A DNA stretch of 64,000 nucleotides from Gallaecimonas sp. GXIMD4217 (GCF_038087665.1 NZ_CP149925.1:957455-1021454), one strand, 5' to 3'; shown: positions 23,886 through 32,543, numbered from the stretch's first letter. Made by a program: numbers and translations. The notes: a model not told the origin generated them from the letters alone.

Positions 23886-25415
23886 CTAGTTTATCAGGGC
23901 TTGTTCGCCCCTTGAAGCGGTCCGGAGGCGTTCTTCCTCGGCCAGGGCCAGCAGCTTCTCCAGGGGCTGGCCCGGTTGCAGGGCCATGACCCCGGCCGAC
24001 AGGCGCAACCTGGGGGTGAGCCGCTTGCCCAGCTGCTCGCATACCGCCTGGGCGAAGCTGTCCGGGTGGGGGTGGTTGCTCCTGGGCAGGTACAGCAGCA
24101 GCCGGGCGCCGTCGCCCCTGGCCATGATGTCCTCGGCCAGCAGCTCCTTGTTCAGCTCCTGGGCCAGGGCCTGCAGCATCTGGTCGCCCTGGCCGTAGCC
24201 GAAGTCCAGGTTCAGCTCGCGCAGGTTATCCAGGTGCAGCACCACCAGGCTGGCCTCGGGGGGCTGGGGCTGGCTCTGGCGCATGGCCAGCTCGGTGAAC
24301 AGCCTGGAGCGGGTCCACAGGCCGGTGATGACGTCGTTGCCGAGCTTCTCCTGGGCATGTTCCAGGCGGCGCCTGGTCACCTGCAGGGCGCCGTGCTGGC
24401 GGCTCAGCAGCCACAGCAGCAGGCCGCCAAGCAGCGCCAGCACGGCGCTGCTCAGCCAGGGCAGCCAGGGGCGCTCGTTCAGGTGGCCGGGCCTGTGCAG
24501 GAAGGCGGACACGTCGGCGATGGGCGGCAGCTGCCCGGTCTGGGTGAGGATGTCGGCGATACGGCGCCAGCGGCGCTCGCTCACGTGCCCCAGACTGACC
24601 AGCTCGGGCATGATCAGCTGGCGGGCCATGTTCAGTTCGAAGCGCATGTGCTCCCGGGTCTTGGTGACGCCGTAGTACTCGCTGATGATGTCCAGGGTCT
24701 CTTCCGGGTGGTCGACGGCATACTCCCAGCCCCTGAGGCTGGCCTGGAGAAAGCGCTGGGCCCGCAGCGGGTGGCGCTCCAGCTCCCGCTCGGTGGTGAA
24801 CAGGATGTCGGAATAGAAGTCCAGGTCCTGGGCCCGTGGATCCAGTATGGTCACCGGGATGCCCAGCTCCTGGAGGTAGAAGGGCTCATTGGTCAGGTAG
24901 GCGTTGAAGGCGTCGACCCGGCCCTCGATGAGATCGCGTACGTCCGTGCTGGTGCCCAGGTGCTGGAAGCTGTCCGGCTCTATGCCGCTTTTTCTGAGCA
25001 TGGCGATGAGCTCGGGGTCGAGATCGCCGGGGAAGAACATCACCTTCTTGCCGGGCAGATCGGACAGGGTCTTGATGCCGCTGTCGGCCCGGGCCAGCAG
25101 CACAGAGGGGGAATGCTGGTAGAGGGCCGCCAGGGCCTTGAGGGGGGCACCGCTTGCCCAGCGTACGAACACCTCGGTGTTGCCGACCCCGTAATGGGCC
25201 CGGCCCTCGGTGACCTCGTCCACCGGGAAGCGGGACGGGCCGCCGGCGCGGATCTCCACGTCCAGGCCGGCTTCCTGGTAGTAACCGAGGTGCTTGGCCA
25301 TGTAGTAACCGGCGAACTGGGGTTGGTGCAGCCAGCGAAGCTGGAGTACCAGGTGATCCTGGGCCCGGGCGGGCAGGGCCGCCAGGACGGCGAGGCAAAG
25401 TAGCAGGAGGCGCAT
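23886..25415 (-). CDS. THI5/NMT1-like periplasmic sensor with degenerate GGDEF domain
   Basis: A 509-residue membrane signalling protein. A signal peptide (to about residue 18) leads into a solute-binding domain of the NMT1/THI5 type (residues 20-305). Recognisable stretches include LRWLHQPQFAGYYMAKHLGY, GVGNTEVFVRWASG and EYYGVT. One membrane helix follows (about 313-335), then a short coiled segment and a GGDEF-like domain. The active-site motif is RGDGA (about residue 433) instead of GGDEF, so cyclase activity is unlikely. It may bind a pyrimidine-like or other small ligand and signal by protein contact. It is 35 bp upstream of proS on the same strand. Confidence 0.85.
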   Translation of the reverse strand: MRLLLLCLAVLAALPARAQDHLVLQLRWLHQPQFAGYYMAKHLGYYQEAGLDVEIRAGGPSRFPVDEVTEGRAHYGVGNTEVFVRWASGAPLKALAALYQHSPSVLLARADSGIKTLSDLPGKKVMFFPGDLDPELIAMLRKSGIEPDSFQHLGTSTDVRDLIEGRVDAFNAYLTNEPFYLQELGIPVTILDPRAQDLDFYSDILFTTERELERHPLRAQRFLQASLRGWEYAVDHPEETLDIISEYYGVTKTREHMRFELNMARQLIMPELVSLGHVSERRWRRIADILTQTGQLPPIADVSAFLHRPGHLNERPWLPWLSSAVLALLGGLLLWLLSRQHGALQVTRRRLEHAQEKLGNDVITGLWTRSRLFTELAMRQSQPQPPEASLVVLHLDNLRELNLDFGYGQGDQMLQALAQELNKELLAEDIMARGDGARLLLYLPRSNHPHPDSFAQAVCEQLGKRLTPRLRLSAGVMALQPGQPLEKLLALAEEERLRTASRGEQALIN

Positions 25416-25475
25416 GGCAACGTGTTCTAGTTTTCCCTGAAGTACTATGGGCCAGGGCCCTGTGCGAGTAAAGCC

Positions 25476-26168
25476 CTAAGGGCGCTCAAGTGCCACCACC
25501 AGGCACTGGTCGCCGGCCACCCGAAAGCGCACGTTGTGGCCGCACAGGCCGACACCGTAGACCCGTTCGGGGTCGCTCTGGTAGGCGGGCCTGGGATCCT
25601 GGGCCAGCACTTCCTCCACCAGCAGCGGGAAATCCGCCGCCAGCCCCTTGAGGGCCCTGAGCTGCTGCCTGGCCTCGGCCGACCAGGCCACCGCCAGGGG
25701 CGCCGGCGGCGCCTCGCTGGCGTAACCGGCCCTGGCGTGTGGCAGGGCGTCGGCATAGGGGATGTAGGGCTTGATGTCCAGGATGGGGGTGCCGTCGACC
25801 AGATCCACGGCGCCCAGCTCCAGCCAGGCGCCCTTGGGATCGGCGTGCACCGCCTTGAGCTCCACCAGCGACAGGCCGATGGGGTTGGGCCTGAAGGTGG
25901 AGCGGCTGGCGAAGACCCCGACCTTGGCATTGCCGCCCAGGCGCGGCGGGCGCACCAGGGGCTTCCAGCCCTTGTCCAGGTGCTCGTGGAAGCAGAACAG
26001 CAGCCACAGGTGGGAGAAGGCCTCCAGGCCGCGAACGGTGTCGGGATGGCCGGCCTCGCCGGTCAGCCTGAGGACGGCGGTGCCGTGTTTGATCAGCCTG
26101 GGCTGGCGGGGGACGGCAAACTTTTCATCGAAGGGACTCTGGACCACGCCTATGGGCTGCAGCTGCAT
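25476..26168 (-). CDS. trmO: tRNA (N6-threonylcarbamoyladenosine37) methyltransferase TrmO
   Basis: TrmO methylates t6A37 in tRNA-Thr using SAM. Start ATG 26168 is supported by RBS AGGAGA and gives MQLQPIGVVQSPFDEKFAVP, the family's typical opening. The frame extends further upstream without RBS support. Conserved stretches are PRQPRL, GLEAFSHLWLLFCFH, VGVFASRSTFRPNPIGLSLV and DIKPYIPYADA. The C-terminal part (residues 160-230) matches the longer enterobacterial form. It lies 39 bp downstream of rcsF. Confidence 0.93.
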   Translation of the reverse strand: MQLQPIGVVQSPFDEKFAVPRQPRLIKHGTAVLRLTGEAGHPDTVRGLEAFSHLWLLFCFHEHLDKGWKPLVRPPRLGGNAKVGVFASRSTFRPNPIGLSLVELKAVHADPKGAWLELGAVDLVDGTPILDIKPYIPYADALPHARAGYASEAPPAPLAVAWSAEARQQLRALKGLAADFPLLVEEVLAQDPRPAYQSDPERVYGVGLCGHNVRFRVAGDQCLVVALERP

Positions 26169-26207
26169 GGGGCTTCTCCTGGTTGGGGCGGCCCAGAGTC
26201 TACGCAT

Positions 26208-26588
26208 TCAGGGCGATTCGCGCCAGATGGCCTCGCCCTGGCAGAGGGCCTGGCTGAGGCAGCCGGGGGCGGCGTCCTCGCTCAGCAGCAGGCACTGGCG
26301 GAAGACGATGCCGTTGCCGCCCAGCTGGTAGGCCTGGCGGCGGGCATCCGTCCTGGCCTCGGCCAGGCTGGCCGGGGGCGCATTGGCGGCCTGCTGGCAG
26401 TGCTGTCCCTGGACCAGGCCCAGGCTCCGATACGGCTTGCCGGCCAGGGCATCGGGGCTGTACACGGCCACCCTGGAGGGCACGAAGTAATCCTGGATGG
26501 CGGCGCCATCCAGGTTGCTGTCGACCTGGTAGCTGCCGGCGCAGCCGGCCAACGCCAGCGCCGCGGCGCTCAGGAGCCAGTACTTCAT
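26208..26588 (-). CDS. rcsF: Rcs stress-sensing outer-membrane lipoprotein RcsF
   Basis: RcsF reports envelope damage to the IgaA/RcsC/RcsD phosphorelay. The 126-residue product has lipobox LALAGC with lipidated Cys16. A globular domain contains VAVYSPDALAGKPYRSLG and the four conserved cysteines C64, C99, C110 and C116, which by analogy with the E. coli protein should form two crossed disulfides (64-110 and 99-116). The linker between Cys16 and the domain is short (about 24 residues) and lacks the proline-rich stretch of the E. coli protein. Its ATG overlaps the upstream amidohydrolase stop (ATGA). Assignment rests on motif and synteny with trmO/proS. Confidence 0.88.
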   Translation of the reverse strand: MKYWLLSAAALALAGCAGSYQVDSNLDGAAIQDYFVPSRVAVYSPDALAGKPYRSLGLVQGQHCQQAANAPPASLAEARTDARRQAYQLGGNGIVFRQCLLLSEDAAPGCLSQALCQGEAIWRESP

Positions 26589-27820
26589 TCGCCTTGCCCC
26601 TTCTGCCGGTACTTGCGGTAGAGGCGCTTCTGGCGGTTGTCCAGGTTGACCTTGCGGCCGTCGATGAACATGGCCTCGACCCCGAAGTCCGGGTAGTCGA
26701 ACAGGGGGGCGGCGGTGAGGATCAGGGTCGCCGACTTGCCCAGGGCCAGGCTGCCGTATTGCTGATCTATGCCCAGCAGCTTGGCGGCGTTGAGGGTCAC
26801 CGACCGCAGGGCGGCCTCCTCGGGCAGGCCCCAGGCCATGGCCTGGGCCACGGCGAAGGGCAGATCCCGGGCCGACCAGCCGGCGGGCAGGGCGATCACC
26901 GGGGCCAGGCCGGCCTGATGGAGCCTGGCCGGCAGGGTGAAGGCCTGATCGTAGGGGGCGTCCTCATGGTCGGGCAGCCCCTGGGGATCCGTGGCCACCA
27001 CGGCGACGCCCCGGGCCTTGAGCTCGGCCAGGGCGGTCAGGGCCACGGGGCCGGCCACCAGGGACCAGGCCAGATCCTGCTCGGCGGTGAAGTCCAGGGC
27101 CTGGGTCAGCTGGCCCTGGCGGGACAGGTGGATGAACAGCGGCAGCTGCCTGCTGAACAGGCCGCGCATCGGCTCCAGGCGGGCGTCGACGGGTTGATCT
27201 TCGCGCTGGCGGCGGCGTTCGTCATAGGCGCGGGCCTTGCCGAACAGGGCCTTGAGGCCGTCCAGGGCCTGGCTGTCGGCGCTGTCCGGCCAATAGAGGT
27301 GCAGGCCGGTGTCGGCCTTGACCAGCATGTCGCGGCGGTTCCAGCCGTCCAGGCGCATGGCGGCGCTGCGGCCGGCCACCAGGTTGCCATTGGGGGCCAC
27401 TTCCGCCAGGGCGATGCCGTTGGCGCGCACCGTGGGGATAATCTCGGAGTCGGCGTTGAAGGCGGCCTCGGCGGCCACCTCGGGGGTCAGATCGCCCACC
27501 TCGCTGAAGTCGCGGGTGGCGCGCACCGCGTCCACCTCGCTCAGGCCCAGGCGGGTGGACAGGGCGATCAGGCCGGGATAGACGTGCTTGCCGCTGGCCT
27601 CGATGACCACGGCCTTGTCGGGAACCGGCAGATCCGGCCCCAGGGCGGTGATCAGGCCGTTCTCGAACAGGATGTCGCTGCCGGCCAGCACACCCTGGTC
27701 GGCGGTGTGCAGGGTGGCGTTGGTGATCAGCACCGGGCGTTTCTGGATCTCGCCGGGGGCCATGTCATGGGCCAGGGTGGGAACGGCCAGCAGGCCAAGT
27801 ATGCAGAGCCAGTTTTTCAT
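26585..27820 (-). CDS. Exported amidohydrolase-like protein, metal site lost
   Basis: A 411-residue protein with a signal peptide (MKNWLCILGLLAVPTLAHD) and an amidohydrolase/imidazolonepropionase-type sequence: VLITNATLHTADQGVLAGSD at the start and a C-terminal LGIDQQYGSLALGKSATLIL beta-sandwich. The HxH metal motif normally found after the first beta-sandwich (PGxIDxHxH) reads YPGLIALSTRLG, so the usual binuclear metal centre is absent. It overlaps the preceding gene by one base and rcsF by four. A non-catalytic partner of the larger neighbour is a reasonable guess. Confidence 0.8.
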   Translation of the reverse strand: MKNWLCILGLLAVPTLAHDMAPGEIQKRPVLITNATLHTADQGVLAGSDILFENGLITALGPDLPVPDKAVVIEASGKHVYPGLIALSTRLGLSEVDAVRATRDFSEVGDLTPEVAAEAAFNADSEIIPTVRANGIALAEVAPNGNLVAGRSAAMRLDGWNRRDMLVKADTGLHLYWPDSADSQALDGLKALFGKARAYDERRRQREDQPVDARLEPMRGLFSRQLPLFIHLSRQGQLTQALDFTAEQDLAWSLVAGPVALTALAELKARGVAVVATDPQGLPDHEDAPYDQAFTLPARLHQAGLAPVIALPAGWSARDLPFAVAQAMAWGLPEEAALRSVTLNAAKLLGIDQQYGSLALGKSATLILTAAPLFDYPDFGVEAMFIDGRKVNLDNRQKRLYRKYRQKGQGE

Positions 27821-30792
27821 TACAGTGCCTCCCTGTGCAGATCGTCGCAGTGCCAGTGAACCAGGGGCGGGCGGTAGCCCTCCTGGTCTTGGTCCGGCTG
27901 TTCGCCGCTGGCCAGGACCTTGTTGATCAGGGCCTGCTTCTCGTCCATGACCCGCTCCCGCTGCTGCAGGTCACGGCCGCGGTCGAAGTAGCGGCGGCCG
28001 TCCACCCAGGTGGCCTGGACCTTGGCCCGGGCGGTCAGGGGGTTGGCGTCCCAGAGCACCAGATCGGCGTGCTTGCCTTCCTTGATGGAGCCCACGTACT
28101 GGTCCACGCCCAGCTGCTTGGCCGGGTTGAGGGTGACCATCTTCCAGGCGTCGGCCGGCGCCATGTTGCAGTAGGCCATGGACTTGGCCGCTTCCAGGTT
28201 GAGGCGGCGCACCAGATCCGGGGAATCGGAGTTGATGGAGGTAAGCACCCCCTTGTCGTGCATCAGGCAGGCGTTCTGCACTATGGCGTCGTAGACCTCG
28301 AACTTGTAGGCCCACCAGTCGGCGAAGGTGGAGGCGCCGGCACCGTGCTCACGCAGCTCGTCGGCCACCTTGTAGCCTTCCAGCACGTGGGTGAAGGTGC
28401 TGATGCTGAAGTCGAACCGCTCGGCCACTTCCATCAGCGCCAGGATCTCCGAGGCCACGTAGGAATGGGCGTGGACCAGGCGCTCCTTGTCCATGATCTC
28501 CACCAGGGCGTCGAGGCGGTAGTCCCGGCGCGGCGGCAGCTGCCGGCCCTGCTTGCGGCGGCTGAGCAGATCGTAGGCCAGGCGGCTTTCCCGGTATTCG
28601 CGGGCGGACTGGAAGGCGTCCGCCACCAGGGCCGGCACCCCCATGCGGGTCTGGGGATAGCGGCGGTCGAAGTCATCGCCCCAGTTGGCCTGCTTGACGT
28701 TTTCACCCAGGGCGAACTTGATGGAGGGCGGTGCCTGCTTGAACTTGAGGCCGTTGCCGTCCTTGCCCCAGCGCAGCTTGATCAGCTGGGCCTGGCCGCC
28801 GATGGGGTTGGCGCTGCCGTGCAGCAGGTGGGCCGTGGTGGTGCCGCCGGCCAGGGCCCGGTAGATGCCGATGTCGTTGGGGTTGAGCACGTCGCCGATG
28901 CGCACCTCGGAGGTGACGGCGTCGGAGAATTCGTTGACGCCGCCGCTGATGGCCAGGTGGGAATGCTCGTCGATGATGCCGGCACTCAGGTGCAGGCCGG
29001 TGCCGTCGATCTTCTGGTAGCCCCTGGGGGTCTCCAGGCCCTGGCCCACTTCCTCTATCTTGCCGCGGCTGACCAGCACGTCGGCGTTCTTGACGATGCC
29101 GTCGTCCTCGGAGGTCCAGAGGGTGACGTTGGCGATGTGCAGCTTCTCGCGCTCGGGCAGGGCAGGGACGCCGTAGGCCAGGTTGGGGTAGCTGAGCTGG
29201 CCGACCAGGGCTTCTGAGGCCTGCGGTTCTTCCTCCTGTTGCGGCTGGACCGGCGTCAGGCTCAGGGGCTGGGGGCCGGAGCTCAGGCGCAGTTCGTCAT
29301 TGTGCCAGGACAGCACCCAGTGCTGGGGCTTGTCGTCGGCCACGAAGGACAGGTTCAGGCGGCCGTCCACATAGGCGCTCTGCACCTTGAGGGCGTCATC
29401 GCCCTTTTTCAGGGTCACCTCCGGCTTGGCGTCGCCGCCGATGCTCAAGCGGTAGCCGCCGGCCACATCGAAGTCGCCCCACATGCGGGCCAGGCGCAGG
29501 GGGATGCGGGCATGGGGCTGGCCCTGGGTCCAGACCGAGAGGATCTTGCCGTCGTCGAACAGGTTGTCGTTGGCGATGACCAGATCGGCCATCATGCCCG
29601 GGGCCAGCCTGCCGGCCTGGTCCTGGATACCGGCGATGGCCGCGGGCACCGTGGTCAGGGCGGCCAGGGCCTGCTGCTCGCTGAGGCCGCGCTTGACCGC
29701 CTTCTTCAGGTTCGGCCAGATGGAGCCCTCGCTGTCATGGCGGGTAAAGGCCAGCTTCAGGCCCTGCTCGGCCAGGATGGCCGGATTGGAGGGGGCCCGC
29801 TCCCAGTGGCGCAGGTCGGCCAGGGTGACCTGGCGGCGCAGCTCGGCGCTGGCCAGGGCCGGCGGCTTGGGAAAGTTGAGCGGCAGGATCAGGGTGTCGG
29901 CGGCCTTGGCCACGGCCTCGGCGCGCTGGTATTCGAACTGGCTGCCGAGATAAACGGGCTTGAGCTCGAAACCGGCGAACAGCCTGGCGGCGCTGAGCAG
30001 GTTGTTTTCGTCCGTCGGCGCCACCACCAGGCCGTGCTGCTTGAGCGGGCCCAGGGCCTTGAGGTCGGCGTTGTATTCCAGTTCGGTGGCGGCCAGGCTG
30101 CGGCCTTCGGCCTCCCGGTACCAGGCGGCGTCGGACAGGGTCTGGCGCACCAGGGCCATGGCCCCCATCAGCGAGCTGGGGTATTCCTGGGGCGAGCTGC
30201 CCTTGTCGAAGGACAGGAACTGGCGGCCCTGATCCTTGTAGATGAGCTGGTTGCTGTCCTTGTCGGCCAGGGACAGGGTCACGGCATAGCCCTGGAAGAT
30301 GCCGTCCAGGCGGGCGCTGCTGAGGGCGGTGAAGCCGTCGTCGAGCCAGGCCTTGGCCTGCTCGGGATCGTGCTTGACGCTGTCGCGCCAGTGTCGGCTG
30401 GCATGGATGGCGGCGTTATAGGCCTGGCCGCCGGGGCGTTGCCAGCGGTAGTGGGGGCCGTCGTCGGTTTCCGGGTAGGCGGGCTCGGCCAGGCCGTAGT
30501 TGGAATAGGGATCGATGAAGCCGGGGTAGATCCAGGCGCCCTTGAGGTCTATCTCCCGGCTGCCGGGAGGGGCCTGGTCGGTGATGTCGAGGATGCGGCC
30601 GTCGCGGATCACCAAAGTGGCGTCGTCGCGGCGTTCGCCCGGGGCGGTCACCAGGGTTGCGTGGGTCAATGCCAGGGTCTGTCCCGGCTTTGCATAGAAT
30701 CCCTGGGGGGCCTGGGTCTGGGCGCCTATCGCCAGGGCGCCGGCGGGAATGGCCGCCAGGCTCCACAAGGGCATTTTCCAAGTCCGTGCCAT
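27820..30792 (-). CDS. Exported tandem amidohydrolase-family protein
   Basis: A 990-residue protein with an N-terminal export signal and two amidohydrolase-type halves. The first (about 30-450) has YPGFIDPYSNYGL where HxH is expected, so it looks non-catalytic. The second (about 560-980) has an intact SAGIIDEHSHLAISGG near residue 610, later His residues (RLVHAHSY, STFTHVLEGY) and the Asp in INSDSPDL, a plausible complete metal site. The fold ends LGVDQYVGSIKEGKHADLVL. A linker with Q/E runs (QPQQEEEPQ) separates the halves. The substrate is probably a cyclic amide or dipeptide, but this is unknown. The downstream 411-residue gene overlaps by one base. Confidence 0.85.
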   Translation of the reverse strand: MARTWKMPLWSLAAIPAGALAIGAQTQAPQGFYAKPGQTLALTHATLVTAPGERRDDATLVIRDGRILDITDQAPPGSREIDLKGAWIYPGFIDPYSNYGLAEPAYPETDDGPHYRWQRPGGQAYNAAIHASRHWRDSVKHDPEQAKAWLDDGFTALSSARLDGIFQGYAVTLSLADKDSNQLIYKDQGRQFLSFDKGSSPQEYPSSLMGAMALVRQTLSDAAWYREAEGRSLAATELEYNADLKALGPLKQHGLVVAPTDENNLLSAARLFAGFELKPVYLGSQFEYQRAEAVAKAADTLILPLNFPKPPALASAELRRQVTLADLRHWERAPSNPAILAEQGLKLAFTRHDSEGSIWPNLKKAVKRGLSEQQALAALTTVPAAIAGIQDQAGRLAPGMMADLVIANDNLFDDGKILSVWTQGQPHARIPLRLARMWGDFDVAGGYRLSIGGDAKPEVTLKKGDDALKVQSAYVDGRLNLSFVADDKPQHWVLSWHNDELRLSSGPQPLSLTPVQPQQEEEPQASEALVGQLSYPNLAYGVPALPEREKLHIANVTLWTSEDDGIVKNADVLVSRGKIEEVGQGLETPRGYQKIDGTGLHLSAGIIDEHSHLAISGGVNEFSDAVTSEVRIGDVLNPNDIGIYRALAGGTTTAHLLHGSANPIGGQAQLIKLRWGKDGNGLKFKQAPPSIKFALGENVKQANWGDDFDRRYPQTRMGVPALVADAFQSAREYRESRLAYDLLSRRKQGRQLPPRRDYRLDALVEIMDKERLVHAHSYVASEILALMEVAERFDFSISTFTHVLEGYKVADELREHGAGASTFADWWAYKFEVYDAIVQNACLMHDKGVLTSINSDSPDLVRRLNLEAAKSMAYCNMAPADAWKMVTLNPAKQLGVDQYVGSIKEGKHADLVLWDANPLTARAKVQATWVDGRRYFDRGRDLQQRERVMDEKQALINKVLASGEQPDQDQEGYRPPLVHWHCDDLHREAL

Positions 30793-30903
30793 GCCTTGCC
30801 TTCCTTATCTTTTTTAGTGCGGCAATGACACCACAGGGGAAACGCCAAGGCAATGGCTGGCCGATCAATGGCCTACCAGACAGGAGCAATGCCTAAAAAG
30901 CCA

Positions 30904-31335
30904 TCAGCCGGCGTGGATATGGTGGCGCAGGAAGTCTTCCAGGGCCTCCCGCTCGCTGTCGTTGGCGGCCTCGTAATAGGCCTGGAAGGCCAGGTGCTCG
31001 CCGCTGCGGCAGATGATCTCCAGCTCCAGCAGCTCGTCGCGGCTGGCCGGGCGCACGTCGGCCAGGTCGGCCAGGGCCAGCGACTGGGGCAGGTGCTCCC
31101 GGACCGGCAGGTAGTAGAGCTTGCCTTCCTTGATGGCCAGGAACTCCTCCACCGGGTTGTTGAGCACCCAGTAGATGAGGGTGGTGGCCAGCAGTATGCC
31201 GGTCACCAGCGACCACAGCGGCAGCCCGAACAGGGGCGCCATGAAGGCGGCCACGGCCATGGCGGCGGCCAGCAGCATGAGTTTGATACTGAAGGGTTTG
31301 GCTCTGTGGAGACTGGCTTGGGCCTTCCTGGCCAT
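30904..31335 (-). CDS. Small membrane protein of unknown function
   Basis: A 143-residue product with a basic N-terminus (MARKAQASLHRAKP). Two closely spaced hydrophobic helices follow (about residues 18-36 and 40-58), then a cytoplasmic-looking domain with LAIKEGKLYYLPVREHLPQS and a His-rich end (LEDFLRHHIHAG). The two-helix hairpin followed by a small beta-rich domain is reminiscent of PH-like or YcxB-type proteins, but I cannot confirm a family. It lies 38 bp downstream of the LysR regulator and may share its transcript. A competing frame over 30893-31366 has poor protein character. Confidence 0.65.
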   Translation of the reverse strand: MARKAQASLHRAKPFSIKLMLLAAAMAVAAFMAPLFGLPLWSLVTGILLATTLIYWVLNNPVEEFLAIKEGKLYYLPVREHLPQSLALADLADVRPASRDELLELEIICRSGEHLAFQAYYEAANDSEREALEDFLRHHIHAG

Positions 31336-31373
31336 AATGGGGTCCTCGCATCCGTGCGTGTTTCAAGGGTGAG

Positions 31374-32315
31374 TCAGTCCGGCGCCTTTGGCAAGTCCGG
31401 GGCCGGCGCTTCGGCAGTGGTCAGGCCATGGGCCCGGCGGATCAGTTCGGCCAGCATTCTGGTGCCGGGGCCGCAGCGGTCCGGCTCGGGGATCACCAGG
31501 TGCAGGGGGATGAGCCTGGCGCCGCCCTGCTGCAGCGCCAGGGTGACCAGCTCGCCGGCAGCCAGCTCCTCCCTGATCAGATCCAGCGGCAGCCAGGCGA
31601 AGCCCAGGCCGGCCTTGAGGGTCTGGATGGCGTCCATGAAATGGGTGAAGGTCCAGCGGTTCTCGGCCTTGAGCCAGCCCCTGTCCTCCCTGGGTTTCTG
31701 GCCGGTATCGCGGATCACCAGCTGCAGGGTCTGGGCCAGCTCGTCCTGGCTGATCGGCCGGCCCAGTTGGGCCAGGGGATGGTCCCGGTGCACCACCGGC
31801 TGCATTTCCACCGTCAGCAGCGACTCGCTGAGAAAGCCCCTGGGCACATGGCCGGTGATGGCGATGTCCACGGCCTTGGCGTTGATCAGCTCCTCGGAGC
31901 CGGTGATCACCGAGTCGATGATCTGCAGCCGGCTACCCCGGCTTTGGGGGTGGAAGGCCTTGAGCACCTCCAGCAGCTGGGCCTTGGGGTAGAGGATCTC
32001 GACACTGATGCGGATCTCCGGCTCCCAGCCACAGTCGATGTGCTGGGCCAGCTCCTCCAGGGTCTGGGCCACCTCGGTAAGCTGGCGGGAGCGGCGCAGC
32101 AGCACCTCGCCGGTATGGGTCAGATGGGCCTTGCGGCCCTTGACCTCCAGCAGCTGCACCCCGAGCTGGTGCTGCAGCTTGGCCACGGCGTGGTTGAGGG
32201 ACGACTGGCTCTTATTCAGCTTGGCGGCGGCCTGGGCATAGCCGCCATAGTCCACCACGGCCTGGAGCATGCGCCATTGTTCCAGGGTCGTTTTGGATCG
32301 GTAGAGCTCGGTCAT
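31374..32315 (-). CDS. LysR-family transcriptional regulator
   Basis: A 313-residue LysR-type regulator. The N-terminal winged helix-turn-helix spans about residues 10-68 (QAAAKLNKSQSSLNHAVAKL in the recognition region), followed by a linker helix and a periplasmic-binding-like effector domain (ISVEILYPKAQLLEVLKAFH onwards). RBS AAGGAG precedes the ATG. No divergent metabolic gene lies next to it. The 228-bp region upstream contains a candidate small RNA on the opposite strand. The effector and targets are unknown. Confidence 0.92.
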   Translation of the reverse strand: MTELYRSKTTLEQWRMLQAVVDYGGYAQAAAKLNKSQSSLNHAVAKLQHQLGVQLLEVKGRKAHLTHTGEVLLRRSRQLTEVAQTLEELAQHIDCGWEPEIRISVEILYPKAQLLEVLKAFHPQSRGSRLQIIDSVITGSEELINAKAVDIAITGHVPRGFLSESLLTVEMQPVVHRDHPLAQLGRPISQDELAQTLQLVIRDTGQKPREDRGWLKAENRWTFTHFMDAIQTLKAGLGFAWLPLDLIREELAAGELVTLALQQGGARLIPLHLVIPEPDRCGPGTRMLAELIRRAHGLTTAEAPAPDLPKAPD

Positions 32316-32389
32316 GACATCTCCTTGGTGCGTTTGACGAACGGCTGCTCAGCTGCGATGAAGGCCTTTAAAAACGGCGACGAAAACGT

Positions 32390-32417
32390 TTGCTTTTTTT
32401 CTTTGCTATGGCATAGT
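32390..32417 (+). promoter_or_regulatory. Candidate sigma-70 promoter for a + strand small RNA
   Basis: TTGCTT (32390-32395) and CATAGT (32412-32417), 16 bp apart, are modest matches to -35 and -10 boxes. They sit just before a structured stretch that ends in an intrinsic terminator, with no + strand gene downstream. Confidence 0.3.
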
Positions 32418-32420
32418 GTC

Positions 32421-32538
32421 ACCGCCTGCCGCAAGGCAGCCGGTGTTTCGAAAGGGACACCATTCCTCAAAAGCATGTTTGTTATCAATCATCCTGTGAA
32501 GCCAAACCCCCGTGCAGTTTTTGCATGGGGTTTTTTTT
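32421..32538 (+). ncRNA. Candidate intergenic small RNA
   Basis: No protein gene on this strand explains this stretch. It opens with a hairpin of ACCGCCTGCC against GGCAGCCGGT (32421-32430 and 32435-32444, one C-C mismatch) closed by a GCAA tetraloop, a GNRA type. It ends in a terminator hairpin with eight Ts (32504-32538). A second possible stem, GGTGT with ACACC (32442-32446 and 32457-32461), would compete with the first. A weak promoter lies upstream. Together this fits a transcript of about 115 nt. I could not match it to a known family; the opposite-strand LysR gene starts 105 bp away. Confidence 0.35.
32504..32538 (+). terminator. Intrinsic terminator with eight-T tract
   Basis: AAACCCCCGTGCA (32504-32516) pairs imperfectly with TGCATGGGGTTT (32522-32533) and runs into eight Ts (32531-32538). 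Strong on the + strand. In the reverse direction it could also stop the six-gene operon ending at 32544, with a weaker T tract. Confidence 0.7.
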
Positions 32539-32543
32539 GCCTG

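Noticed and set aside
30893-31366. A 157-codon frame overlapping the small membrane protein gene
   Set aside because: Its product is Arg/Gly/Pro-rich, shadow-type composition, while the 143-residue frame has clear membrane helices.
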